From UBA4479 sp963974935 (GTDB lineage: Bacteria > Pseudomonadota > Alphaproteobacteria > Rhodospirillales > Casp-alpha2), in NCBI GenBank assembly GCA_963974935.1, contig CAXBEV010000002.1:124001-188000 (forward strand): a stretch of 64,000 nt of DNA. Direction: 5' to 3'. The first letter of the stretch is position 1. The number at the start of each line of letters is the position of its first letter. A program made the translations under genes and the position numbers. Shown one piece after another: positions 45,430 through 54,838 of the stretch. The notes beneath the pieces are model-generated. The model saw nothing but the letters and a program-made list of their open reading frames with translations, made no database searches and was not told where the DNA came from.

Positions 45430-47457
45430 ATGGCTAAACGCAGAACCACAAGAGCGCGAAAATCAAGCCCTGACTCCGGCCCGCCGTCAATGCTGCGCCG
45501 TCTTGTAAAGTGGACGGCAACCCTTGGCGTGTGGACATTTATCTTTGGCTTGTTCGCCGTGGGCTGGTTTTATACCGACCTGCCCGACGTCGAAGACAGC
45601 CTCGCCCCTTCGCGCCGCCCGACGGTTTGGATCATGGCGAGTGACGGCAGTGAACTTGCCGCCGCCGGTGACCTCTATGGTATCCCCGTTCGGCTGAAAG
45701 ACCTGCCGCCGTCACTGCCGCAAGCGGTGTTGGCAACCGAAGACCGCCGCTTCTATGACCACTTCGGCATCGACGTGATCGGCCTTGCACGAGCCACTGT
45801 GACTAACATTCGCGCCGGGCGCATCGTTCAAGGCGGCAGCACCATCACCCAGCAGGTCGCAAAAAATCTGTTTTTAAGCCCCGAGCGTACCATCAAGCGT
45901 AAAATACAAGAGGTCATGCTGGCGTTTTGGCTGGAAAATCGGTTCTCCAAAGATCAAATCTTGGAGCTTTACCTCAACCGGGTTTACTTGGGCGCCGGCA
46001 CCTATGGCGTCGATGCGGCGGCCCGTAAATATTTCGGCGTGCCGGCATCGGACCTCAGCATTTGGCAGTCGGCGATGTTGGCCGGCTTGCTGAAGGCGCC
46101 CAGCCGCTACAATCCGCACAGCAGCGACGAACGCGCCGATGCGCGCACTAAAGTCGTGCTCACGAACATGGTCGCAGCCGGGTATCTGAGCGAAAAAGAC
46201 GCCAAGGCGGCGCACATGAAAACCATGGCGGCAAACAACATCCGCCCGGGTCGCCGCGCACCGTATTTCGTGGATTGGGTCTTGGATCAGGTGCGCGATT
46301 ACGTCGGTACCCGTGATCGCGACCTGATCGTTAAAACGACCTTGTCGCCAACATTGCAATACGATGCCGAGCAACGCCTTATCCAAGCTCTCAAAGGCCC
46401 CGCAAAGGGGCGTAACGTCGGCGATGGCGCTGTGGTCGTGATGTCACTGGATGGCGCACTGCGCGCCATGGTCGGCGGTGCCGATTACGGGACCAGCCAA
46501 TTCAATCGGGCGACCCAGGCATCACGGCAGCCGGGCTCTGCATTTAAACCGGTGGTCTATTTAGCAGGCCTTGAGTCTGGCCTGACCCCGAACGATATCA
46601 TCAGCGATTCACCGGTCAGGATCGGTGCCTGGTCGCCCGGCAACTTCGACGATAAATACATCGGCGACGTCACCATGGCGCAAGGACTCGCACGTTCGAT
46701 CAATACCGTCGCCGTGCGCGTCGCGCTCTCGGCAGGCATTGACCGGGTCGCAAAAACCGCGCGCACGCTCGGCCTTGATCCGGGGGATAAACCCGATGCA
46801 TCGATCGCGTTGGGGACGGCGGAGGCAACACTCCTCAACATGACAGCCGCCTACGCAGCGTTTGCCAACGGCGGCACCGGCGTCATTCCTTACGGCATCG
46901 AAGAAATTCGCGACGGCGGCGGTGCCATTGTATATCGCCGCAGCGGCTCTGGACTCGGCCAAGTCATCCCGCCACAATACATCGGTCCGATGAATACCAT
47001 GCTGAAAGGCGTAATCGACGGTGGTACCGGCAGGGGGGCAAAGCTCGACAGGCCCGCAGCAGGCAAGACCGGCACGTCGCAGAATTATCGAGATGCCTGG
47101 TTCATGGGCTATACGGCGGACTATGTCGCAGGTGTTTGGCTTGGCAACGACAACGGGGTGGCTATGAAGGGCGTCACCGGCGGCAGCATACCGGCACGCT
47201 TGTGGCAAAGCGTGATGATGTCTGCACATGCAGGAATTCCGCCCCGCGACTTGTCCACGCCGCCCGGTCAAGGTGGCGGTAACGATAGTGATCCGGGTTT
47301 CTTCGCACGATTGTTTGCGACCATTGAGGGCGCCAAGAAAGACGCCGCCAAAAAAATTGAGACCATGGCGCCTAATACATCTGGCACGCCTTCGCGCGAA
47401 AAATCAGCGCCCGCAGGTTCGAACGAGCTGCCATTTGGACTATCAGACCGGAACTAG
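45430..47457 (+). CDS. Penicillin-binding protein 1A (bifunctional transglycosylase/transpeptidase)
   Basis: 675 aa class A PBP. Short cytoplasmic tail, one TM span (about 35-55), GT51 glycosyltransferase (EDRRFYDHFGIDV, GGSTITQQVAKNLFLSPERT), then the transpeptidase with SxxK (SAFK), SIN and KTGTS. It cross-links peptidoglycan at the outer face of the inner membrane. Starts MAKRRTTRARK. Its end overlaps the convergent membrane methyltransferase gene by 4 bases. Confidence 0.96.
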   Translation: MAKRRTTRARKSSPDSGPPSMLRRLVKWTATLGVWTFIFGLFAVGWFYTDLPDVEDSLAPSRRPTVWIMASDGSELAAAGDLYGIPVRLKDLPPSLPQAVLATEDRRFYDHFGIDVIGLARATVTNIRAGRIVQGGSTITQQVAKNLFLSPERTIKRKIQEVMLAFWLENRFSKDQILELYLNRVYLGAGTYGVDAAARKYFGVPASDLSIWQSAMLAGLLKAPSRYNPHSSDERADARTKVVLTNMVAAGYLSEKDAKAAHMKTMAANNIRPGRRAPYFVDWVLDQVRDYVGTRDRDLIVKTTLSPTLQYDAEQRLIQALKGPAKGRNVGDGAVVVMSLDGALRAMVGGADYGTSQFNRATQASRQPGSAFKPVVYLAGLESGLTPNDIISDSPVRIGAWSPGNFDDKYIGDVTMAQGLARSINTVAVRVALSAGIDRVAKTARTLGLDPGDKPDASIALGTAEATLLNMTAAYAAFANGGTGVIPYGIEEIRDGGGAIVYRRSGSGLGQVIPPQYIGPMNTMLKGVIDGGTGRGAKLDRPAAGKTGTSQNYRDAWFMGYTADYVAGVWLGNDNGVAMKGVTGGSIPARLWQSVMMSAHAGIPPRDLSTPPGQGGGNDSDPGFFARLFATIEGAKKDAAKKIETMAPNTSGTPSREKSAPAGSNELPFGLSDRN

Positions 47458-48077
47458 AGATGTGCGCGTCCGCGCCACGGCACGAACGCCGGCACGCAGG
47501 CGCGATAAGCAGCGTAGGCATCGCCATAGCGCGCGATCAATCGACGCTCTTCAAGCCACGTCCCGACCACTAAATACACACTGCCGAAAAACGCCGTCAT
47601 CAGGCCCAGCGGAGACCACGCAGCCCCCCACAAAATTAAAAAGACGGCACTGTACAGGGGGTGGCGCACATATCTATGCAACCCGTCTATTCTAAGCGGT
47701 CCGTCTTCGTCCACAGCGCCCCCGCCTTTCGCGGCGCGCACCTGAGCGGTGCCGGCGAAGCGCCCGAGATCATAGCCGCCGAGCGCTAAAAACATCAAAA
47801 CCCAGCCGGCAATTTCGAGACCACCCAGCACAACTTTCTGCGTCCCTGAAAGATCATACGCCGGCAATGCACCGAGAAATGCATGGCCACCCAAAAACAC
47901 GGCGACGAGCGTGACGATGGCAAACCCGTTGTATGCCAATCGATAGCCCGCCCCAAGCCAGCCATGAAGCCGTGCTTTCATACTCTCACTAGCCAACAAC
48001 GAATGAGCCAGACCGAACACCGCCCACATCGCCCCATATACGGCGACGTCAATAAGCGGCAGCGGCGTCGACATCAA
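47454..48077 (-). CDS. NnrU/isoprenylcysteine-methyltransferase-like membrane protein
   Basis: 207 aa with about five membrane spans. The C-terminal part (RYVRHPLYSAVFLILWGAAWSP and EERRLIARYGDAYAAYRACVPAFVP) matches the NnrU/ICMT/PEMT superfamily, where this region binds S-adenosylmethionine. A methyltransferase acting on a membrane lipid or small molecule is likely, but the substrate is unknown. It is the last gene of the heptose operon (6 bases after hldE). Confidence 0.85.
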   Translation of the reverse strand: MMSTPLPLIDVAVYGAMWAVFGLAHSLLASESMKARLHGWLGAGYRLAYNGFAIVTLVAVFLGGHAFLGALPAYDLSGTQKVVLGGLEIAGWVLMFLALGGYDLGRFAGTAQVRAAKGGGAVDEDGPLRIDGLHRYVRHPLYSAVFLILWGAAWSPLGLMTAFFGSVYLVVGTWLEERRLIARYGDAYAAYRACVPAFVPWRGRAHL

Positions 48078-48083
48078 TTGGCC

Positions 48084-49562
48084 TTATGTTTCTTTGGGGG
48101 CGGCGTTCATACGGCGAATGGTGTCGGTCGTCGAATGCCCGGGCTTCAACGCGGCAAGCACGACCTGCCCGCCCCACCCCTGCACGAGGTCAGCACCGAC
48201 AACTTCATCAATCGTGTAATCAGCGCCCTTCACCAGAACGTCCGGGCGCAATTCACCGATCAACTCATACGGGGTGTCTTCAGAAAAGATCACCACGAGG
48301 TCGACCGACCCGAGCGACGCGAGAACAGCGCTTCGCGCCGCTTCATTTTGAACGGGTCGCTCATCCCCCTTAAGGCGCTTGACCGACACGTCGGCATTCA
48401 AGCCGACAACCAGCCGGTCACAAGCGCCCCGCGCCTGCGCCAACAGCGCAACGTGGCCCGGGTGCAGCAGATCGAAGCAACCATTGGTAAAGCCGACTTT
48501 GTGCCCCTGCCGGCGCCAACGCGCGATACGATCCAGAGCCTCGGTCGCGGTCAGCACTTTTGCCTCAGCATCTGAAATATCTTGATGATGCAAGGCGGCG
48601 ATAATTTCAGACGCATAAGCCGCCGCCGTGCCGACCTTCGCCACCACAATTCCGGCTGCGGTGTTAGCGACACACGCAGCATCAATCACCGCAGCGCCCG
48701 CACCGATCATCGCGGCCACGGCGGCGACCACCGTGTCGCCTGCGCCGGACACGTCAAACACTTCGCGACTTTCAGCGGCCAGATGCTGGGCGTTGCCTTC
48801 GGCATCGATCAAGGTCATGCCATCCGCGCTCCGCGTCACCAACATACCGCCGAGCCCATGTTTCGAAATCAGCGAAAGGGCCGCCGCCGTGATCGCTGCA
48901 TCGTCTGCGACCGTCGTGTTTGCGGCGTGTTCCAATTCTTTGCGGTTGGGCGTAATCAGGCTGGCGCCCGGATAACGACCGAAGTCGTCCCCCTTCGGGT
49001 CCACGACCACCGGCTTGCCGGCATCACGTGCGGCGGCAATGATTTTCGCCGCCCGACCATCGGCCAACACACCCTTGTCGTAATCCGACAGCACCACCGC
49101 GTTGCAGTTGGGGATCGCCGCCAGCGTCGCGTTTAACACGGCATCACCGATCTGATCTGAAAACGGCTCGCTCGATTCCCAATCGGTCCGCAGCATTTGC
49201 TGATTGCCCGCGAGATAGCGCACCTTAATCGTCGTCGGTCGCGTCGCATCGGCAATCAATTCAACAGAAACTCCGGTGTGCTGCGCCAATGCCGCTTTCA
49301 GTTCGTCCGCAGCCGCATCCGCACCGGCAACCCCGATAAACGTCGCCGACGCACCGAGTGCCGCCAAGTTCCGCACCACGTTCCCTGCCCCGCCCGGCAT
49401 TGCGTTCTCGTGACGCACGCGCAGGATTGGGATCGGCGCTTCCGGTGAAATCCGTTCAACATCGCCGCTGACGAAGCGATCCAACATCGCATCGCCGACG
49501 ACGAGGATGTGTGCACCCTTAAGTTTTTCAACCCACGGAATAAGGTTGGAGCGATCCGTCAT
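48084..49562 (-). CDS. hldE: Bifunctional heptose-7-P kinase / heptose-1-P adenylyltransferase
   Basis: 492 aa. The N-terminal PfkB kinase (PGGAGNVVRNLAALGA, VSGAGDTVVAAVA) phosphorylates D-glycero-D-manno-heptose-7-phosphate. The C-terminal nucleotidyltransferase (GFTNGCFDLLHPGHVALL) adds AMP, giving ADP-heptose for the LPS inner core. The ATG at 49562 overlaps the gmhA stop (ATGA), so the two are coupled. The intermediate phosphatase GmhB is not in this window. Confidence 0.97.
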   Translation of the reverse strand: MTDRSNLIPWVEKLKGAHILVVGDAMLDRFVSGDVERISPEAPIPILRVRHENAMPGGAGNVVRNLAALGASATFIGVAGADAAADELKAALAQHTGVSVELIADATRPTTIKVRYLAGNQQMLRTDWESSEPFSDQIGDAVLNATLAAIPNCNAVVLSDYDKGVLADGRAAKIIAAARDAGKPVVVDPKGDDFGRYPGASLITPNRKELEHAANTTVADDAAITAAALSLISKHGLGGMLVTRSADGMTLIDAEGNAQHLAAESREVFDVSGAGDTVVAAVAAMIGAGAAVIDAACVANTAAGIVVAKVGTAAAYASEIIAALHHQDISDAEAKVLTATEALDRIARWRRQGHKVGFTNGCFDLLHPGHVALLAQARGACDRLVVGLNADVSVKRLKGDERPVQNEAARSAVLASLGSVDLVVIFSEDTPYELIGELRPDVLVKGADYTIDEVVGADLVQGWGGQVVLAALKPGHSTTDTIRRMNAAPKET

Positions 49563-50140
49563 ACCAATCCCAACTCGATTTCCAATGCGCCGCACAGCAT
49601 TTGACCGAGCGTAATATGCATTTCCTGAATGCGCGCCGTGGTATTACTCGGCACGATCAACAACGGGATCGCAATACCAACCAACTTACCGCCGTCTTTG
49701 CCGCCAAGTGCCGCCGGTGTGATGTCCATACTTTTCGCAACGTGCAATGCACGCAAAACGTTTTCAGAATTGCCCGAGGTCGAAATACCGATGGCAACGT
49801 CGCCCGGCTTGCCCAAGGCTTCGATCTGGCGCGCGAAAATATTCTCAAAGCCAAGATCATTGCCGCCTGCGGTCAGCGCCGAGGTATCCGTGGTCAACGC
49901 AATCGCCGCCAAAGGTGCGCGGTCAGTTTTGTAGCGGATCGTCAGTTCCGTCGCCAAATGCTGGCAGTCGGCCGCGCTGCCGCCGTTGCCGAAGAACATC
50001 AACTTACCACCATGGCGCAAGCATTCCGCAGTGCGTTCTAACAACTGCGCAAATGACGGACCGCACGCTGCGCGGGTCTTTGCGACGACATCTTCATGCT
50101 CGTCAAATTCGCTCGTGAAAAAGGCATCAATATCCATCAA
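49559..50140 (-). CDS. gmhA: Sedoheptulose-7-phosphate isomerase
   Basis: 193 aa SIS-fold enzyme, the first step of ADP-heptose synthesis. GNGGSAADCQHLATELTIRY and STSGNSENVLRALHVAK are diagnostic. It overlaps hldE by 4 bases and starts 6 bases after the two-domain oxidoreductase. Confidence 0.96.
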   Translation of the reverse strand: MMDIDAFFTSEFDEHEDVVAKTRAACGPSFAQLLERTAECLRHGGKLMFFGNGGSAADCQHLATELTIRYKTDRAPLAAIALTTDTSALTAGGNDLGFENIFARQIEALGKPGDVAIGISTSGNSENVLRALHVAKSMDITPAALGGKDGGKLVGIAIPLLIVPSNTTARIQEMHITLGQMLCGALEIELGLV

Positions 50141-50146
50141 TTTATC

Positions 50147-52306
50147 CTACACCGAGATACGGGTGCCGGTCCTGAGACTTTCGACCACGGCAATCGTTGC
50201 CGCCGACGTCTCGATCAATTCGGCTTCATCAATAGGCGGCGCACCGCCGACACGCACGGCCGCGACAAACGCAGCCAATTGTGCAGCATGACCTTTGTTT
50301 TGCGTGGCCGAGCGTTCAGACGATTTTCCGTCAGCGACCAGCGTCAACGTCCGAAAGTCATCAAGCACCGCCGCGCGTCCGCCTGCGAACATTTCAATTC
50401 GTTCTTTTGCGAGCGCGGTATCGCCAAGCGCGGTGTAGACAATGCTGGCGAGACTGCCGTCGACAAACCGGATGTGCGCTGCGACATCATCCCCACTGCC
50501 ACCGGCGACCGCCGCCGCTTGAGCATCGACGCTTTCGATCCGCTGCCCGACCAAATGGCGGGCAAGGTCAATGAAATGGCACATTTCGCCCAATATGCGC
50601 CCACCACCCTCGCTCGCAGATTGCGTCCAATGGACGCCGTCGATGGCACCCCCGTTGACGCGAAGCGTGACCACACGAGGGCCTTTGGTATCGGCAAAGT
50701 GCGCGGTCATTTCGGCGACCTGTGGCGCAAAACGCCGGTTGAAGCCGACCTGCACAAAGCCCGAACTTTCGTTCAGCGCGGCGATCACGTCGTTCAACTG
50801 GTCCAAATCAAGCGCCAACGGTTTCTCAACGAAAACCGACTTACCGGCGCGGAGTGCGGCGGCGGTCAACTCGGCATGACTGTCATGACGGGTAGCAATG
50901 ACGACAGCATTGATATCGGCGTCGGTGAACATGCTGTCTGACTCGCTGCTCGCAACTTCGAAGCCATAGGTGTCAGCACCATGTTCCGCGTTCACGCCTC
51001 GCGCCGTGGCCAACGTCTTGAGCCGCACGGCGCCGTCGGATTTTAACGCCGGCAGCAAAACCGCGCGGGCAAAGTTGCCGCCGCCAATCATACCGATCAC
51101 GCAGGCACCGGCGCCCGAAGTTGCCCGACGCCCTGCCGCCTTCATGGTCATCGTTCGGGCCGCTGGATCGGACGCACCGCTGTAACTCAAAATCACACCG
51201 AGGCAGCGCTCGGTGCCACCGGTCACCAAGTCATACGCTTTTTCAGCGGTTTCAATCGGAAAGGTATGCGTCGTCAAGACACCGACGTCGAGCCTGGGCG
51301 CGCACATCGGCACCATCAAGCGCAGCACTTCTGCCAAGTTTTCGGTTTCAGTCCAACGCACCCAGCCTTCGGGGTATTTAACTCCGCGTCCTTCGAAGTC
51401 CGGGTCATAACGGCCGGGCCCATAAGATCTTGAAACCGTCAGATTGAGCTCTTTTTGCATGAACGTCTGATACGGAAACTCAGTCCCGGTCAGACCGACC
51501 ATAACAATCCGTGCCCGATCCCGTGCCAAATCGGCAGCCAGAGAAAGTGGCTCACTGGAACTGGTCGCAGCCGCATTCAGTACCGCGTCGGCACCACGCC
51601 CATCGCTCAAATCCATCACCGCCCTGGCGGCGTCGGCATCCGGCTTAATCGCCAACTCGGCGCCCAAGTCGCGGGCCAATTGTAAGCGGTCTTCGGCATA
51701 ATCCAACGCGACGACCCGCGCACCGGCCAAAGCCAAGAACCGCATCGCCATCTGCCCGACCAAGCCGCATCCGATCACGGCAACGACGTCACCAAGCCCG
51801 ACCTGCATATTGCGTACCGCGTGCAAAGCGATAGCCCCGACAGTGCCATAGCATGCCTCGTCATCGGTCACCGTATCTGGGATGCGCGCAACCAAATTGC
51901 GCGGCACGGCATTTAATTCTGCGTGATTGGCGATCCCGGCGCCGGCCATCGCGACCCGGTCACCGACACGAAACTCACCTTCAAGCCCGGCACCAATTGC
52001 GACCACCTCACCAGCTGCCGAATAGCCCAACGGCAAGGGCTCGTCCAAGCGAGCCATGACCGCTTTCCATGTATTCCAAAGGCCTTCTTTCTTGGCTTTT
52101 TCGAGCACTTTTTTCACCAAATCCGGGCGCGCTTGCGCTTTGGCCGCCAAGTTTTTCTTGGCGAAATCAACGACCATCCGTTCGGTGCCCGCCGAAATCA
52201 ACGACGCTTTCGTACGCACCAAAAGATGCCCGCCCCGCACACCCGGTGCCGGCACATCTTTAAGGGCCAGCTTGCCGGTCCGACGCGATTGAATGACCTG
52301 CTTCAT
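50147..52306 (-). CDS. Two-domain oxidoreductase (medium-chain dehydrogenase + GFO/IDH/MocA)
   Basis: 719 aa fusion. Residues about 1-355 are a zinc-free medium-chain dehydrogenase domain (GYSAAGEVVAIG, VIGCGLVGQMAMRF). Residues about 385-719 are a GFO/IDH/MocA domain (IGMIGGGNFARAVLLPAL, VEKPLAL, GGRILGEMCHFIDLARHL). Such fusions occur in surface-polysaccharide clusters. The order here between a UDP-glucuronate decarboxylase and heptose genes supports a sugar-nucleotide role. The reaction is unknown. Start at 52306. Confidence 0.9.
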   Translation of the reverse strand: MKQVIQSRRTGKLALKDVPAPGVRGGHLLVRTKASLISAGTERMVVDFAKKNLAAKAQARPDLVKKVLEKAKKEGLWNTWKAVMARLDEPLPLGYSAAGEVVAIGAGLEGEFRVGDRVAMAGAGIANHAELNAVPRNLVARIPDTVTDDEACYGTVGAIALHAVRNMQVGLGDVVAVIGCGLVGQMAMRFLALAGARVVALDYAEDRLQLARDLGAELAIKPDADAARAVMDLSDGRGADAVLNAAATSSSEPLSLAADLARDRARIVMVGLTGTEFPYQTFMQKELNLTVSRSYGPGRYDPDFEGRGVKYPEGWVRWTETENLAEVLRLMVPMCAPRLDVGVLTTHTFPIETAEKAYDLVTGGTERCLGVILSYSGASDPAARTMTMKAAGRRATSGAGACVIGMIGGGNFARAVLLPALKSDGAVRLKTLATARGVNAEHGADTYGFEVASSESDSMFTDADINAVVIATRHDSHAELTAAALRAGKSVFVEKPLALDLDQLNDVIAALNESSGFVQVGFNRRFAPQVAEMTAHFADTKGPRVVTLRVNGGAIDGVHWTQSASEGGGRILGEMCHFIDLARHLVGQRIESVDAQAAAVAGGSGDDVAAHIRFVDGSLASIVYTALGDTALAKERIEMFAGGRAAVLDDFRTLTLVADGKSSERSATQNKGHAAQLAAFVAAVRVGGAPPIDEAELIETSAATIAVVESLRTGTRISV

Positions 52307-52335
52307 GGAATCTGATTTACCACGTTTGTTTAGGG

Positions 52336-53289
52336 TTAGGTCACGTCTTGGAAATATTTAATGGTCCGGCCGAGTCCTTCGCGCAATTGGATCGTCGGCT
52401 CCCAATCCAAGGTCGCTTTCGCAAATGTGATATCCGGGCATCGCTGCATCGGATCGTCTTCGGGCAGTGGCTTTAATATGATCTCAGAGTTCGAACCGGT
52501 CAGCTCAATGACAATCTCGGCCAGTTGGCGGATCGTGAATTCGCCTGGATTGCCGAGGTTCATCGGCCCGATCACGTCGTCGTCCGCGTCCATAAGACGC
52601 ATCATACCGTCAACCAGATCATCGACGAAACAGAACGAGCGGGTCTGCGCGCCATCGCCGAACAGGGTCACTGGCTCGCCTCGCAGCGCTTGGATGATGA
52701 AGTTGGACACCACGCGCCCATCGTTCGGATGCATCCGCGGGCCGTAAGTATTAAAAATACGGCACACACGAATACTCAAATTATGCTGACGATGGTAATC
52801 GAAAAACAAGGTCTCGGCGCAGCGCTTGCCTTCGTCGTAGCATGCACGCGGCCCAATCGGATTGACGTTACCTTTATAGCTTTCCGGCTGCGGGTGCACT
52901 TCGGGGTCGCCGTAAACCTCGCTGGTTGAAGCTTGTAAAATTTTTGCTCCGGTCCGCTTCGCCAGACCCAGCACGTTGATCGCGCCATGAACACTTGTTT
53001 TTGTGGTTTGCACCGGATCGTGCTGGTAGTGTACAGGCGATGCCGGGCATGCCAGATTGAAGATTTCATCAACTTCAACATACAGCGGAAACGTCACGTC
53101 GTGACGGATAAGCTCAAAATTCGGCGCATCCAATAGATGCGCAATATTCGCTTTGTTGCCGGTAAAGAAATTATCAAGGCAAATCACATCGTTACCGCGC
53201 GCCACCAAGCGTTCGCACAGGTGTGATCCGATAAAACCCGCCCCACCGGTCACCAGGACTTTTTTTGCTAAAAGTGCGCTTACGCTCAT
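52336..53289 (-). CDS. uxs: UDP-glucuronate decarboxylase (UDP-xylose synthase)
   Basis: 317 aa extended SDR enzyme converting UDP-glucuronate to UDP-xylose or its 4-keto intermediate. NAD motif VTGGAGFIGSHLCERL, catalytic STSEVYGDPEVHPQPE, PIGPRACYDEGKR with the YxxxK pair, and RIFNTYGPRMHPNDGRVVSNFI are present. ATG at 53289 (MSVSALLAKKVLVTGG) is chosen because the Rossmann fold follows directly. It is the first gene of a five-gene minus-strand operon ending at 47454. Other SDR sugar dehydratases are close relatives, but the PQPE and YDEGKR patterns favour UXS. Confidence 0.93.
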   Translation of the reverse strand: MSVSALLAKKVLVTGGAGFIGSHLCERLVARGNDVICLDNFFTGNKANIAHLLDAPNFELIRHDVTFPLYVEVDEIFNLACPASPVHYQHDPVQTTKTSVHGAINVLGLAKRTGAKILQASTSEVYGDPEVHPQPESYKGNVNPIGPRACYDEGKRCAETLFFDYHRQHNLSIRVCRIFNTYGPRMHPNDGRVVSNFIIQALRGEPVTLFGDGAQTRSFCFVDDLVDGMMRLMDADDDVIGPMNLGNPGEFTIRQLAEIVIELTGSNSEIILKPLPEDDPMQRCPDITFAKATLDWEPTIQLREGLGRTIKYFQDVT

Positions 53290-53538
53290 GTCGTCGACTA
53301 CCCCACCGTTGATGGACACGGAAACTAACACCGGCGCCCCGTGTGGCCAAGGCGAAAGGCCATTATTGCAGACACTTAAGTCGCAAAAACACGGAAGTCT
53401 CTATATCAAAACATCATGTATTTGGTAATCTCTGGTGTGCTATCCCTTGCGCTGACACAATAGTTAAGCGGTTAATGATGGGTTCACGCCCATGTTATCG
53501 TTAACGGTTTGTGAAACACGTCGCACTAAAAGGTAACG

Positions 53539-54816
53539 ATGGTCGAGGCACTCGATAAATCTATGACACAGGAGGCTGCGCTCCTGGAAAAGCTTACTCG
53601 GATTGAAGAAAATCCGACGGGTTGCTTTGCCGTACACATACATCTTTCGCAACTCAGGCCAAATAACCGCCAACCGCACTTTATTAATATTGCCGCGCGC
53701 GCCTTCGACAACTTAGTCAACAGCACCGATGCCATACTTTATCCGATGATGAACCAAGACATCGTGTTGGTGTGTCGCGAAGTCATGGTCGAAGACATCG
53801 ACCCGTATATTGAAAAAGTCCGCACGCTTTTCAGCGAAGACCCGCTCGCCAGCGATCAAGACGAATACGAGGACCGGCTGTCGACTTGGTACGATCTTGC
53901 GTCAAAAGAAGATTTTGCCGCGTTTTTCTCCGTCAGTTCGGAACTCGTCGTCAAAGCGGAAGCGATCATCGACGAGATGAAGCGCACCCGTGCGGAACAA
54001 GAAGGCCAGAACGTCGGCGATCCATTGACGGCGCGAAACCTTGCCGCCATCAACCAAAAACTACAGTCGACCCGCATTGCCGACTTGATCCGCCAGCAGA
54101 CCTGCATCCGCATCGCGCCCGGCAAAGCGGGCGAATTGGTATTCCGCGAGCATTTTGTTGCAATGGGTGAGCTTAAAGAGCGCGTCGCACCGGCTGTTAA
54201 TTTGTTTACCAGCCCGTGGCTGTTTCAATACCTGACGGAAACACTAGATAAGCGGGTGCTCGCCGTGATCGGGCGCAAGAACTTTGCCGAATTGAAAGAG
54301 CCGATCAGCCTGAACCTGAATATCGGCACCGTGCTTTCCAGAGATTTTGCCAACTTCAATCGGGTTGTCGGCGACCATGCATCGAAAATGCTGATTGAGT
54401 TCCAAGTCATCGATATTTTCGCCGACATGAACACCTACGGCTATGCCCGCGATATGCTGCGCGACCGCGGCTATCGTGTGATTGTGGATGGCGTAAACCC
54501 CTTGGCGATGCAGTTCTTTGATCCTTCGACGCTGAAGCCGGATTTCATCAAAATCGCGTGGGATAGGGCGTTTGAAGACGATGCTGACGATGCCGGACGC
54601 ATAAAAACGTTCAAAGAGATCGTGCGCCAAGCCGGCAAAGACAGCATCGTGCTGGCCAGGGTCGACAGTGAAAAGGCCGTTAAATTCGGGCTCGGGCTCG
54701 GGGTTTCTCGCTTTCAGGGATATTTCATCGATAAGCTTGTGCAGGCAATGATGAAGTCCAAGGTCAAACCGAAGGCAAAGCCAAAGGCACCCACAGCCAA
54801 GGCAGGCTCGGCATGA
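53539..54816 (+). CDS. Degenerate GGDEF/EAL-like protein, paralogue 1
   Basis: 425 aa. The N-terminal part (CFAVHIHLSQLRPNNRQ, FINIAARAFDNLV, DIVLVCREV) has the spacing of a GGDEF fold without the GGDEF motif. The C-terminal part follows the EAL scaffold (LNLNIGTVL, IEFQVIDIFAD, GYRVIVDGVNPL, FDPSTLKPDFIKIAWD, RFQGYFIDKL) but lacks the catalytic EAL and metal-binding acidic residues. So it probably neither makes nor cuts c-di-GMP and may bind a nucleotide or partner. A lysine/alanine/proline-rich tail ends it. The next gene is its paralogue, 22 bases away. Confidence 0.85.
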   Translation: MVEALDKSMTQEAALLEKLTRIEENPTGCFAVHIHLSQLRPNNRQPHFINIAARAFDNLVNSTDAILYPMMNQDIVLVCREVMVEDIDPYIEKVRTLFSEDPLASDQDEYEDRLSTWYDLASKEDFAAFFSVSSELVVKAEAIIDEMKRTRAEQEGQNVGDPLTARNLAAINQKLQSTRIADLIRQQTCIRIAPGKAGELVFREHFVAMGELKERVAPAVNLFTSPWLFQYLTETLDKRVLAVIGRKNFAELKEPISLNLNIGTVLSRDFANFNRVVGDHASKMLIEFQVIDIFADMNTYGYARDMLRDRGYRVIVDGVNPLAMQFFDPSTLKPDFIKIAWDRAFEDDADDAGRIKTFKEIVRQAGKDSIVLARVDSEKAVKFGLGLGVSRFQGYFIDKLVQAMMKSKVKPKAKPKAPTAKAGSA

Positions 54817-54838
54817 AACGGCGAGGGCAGTAACGCAT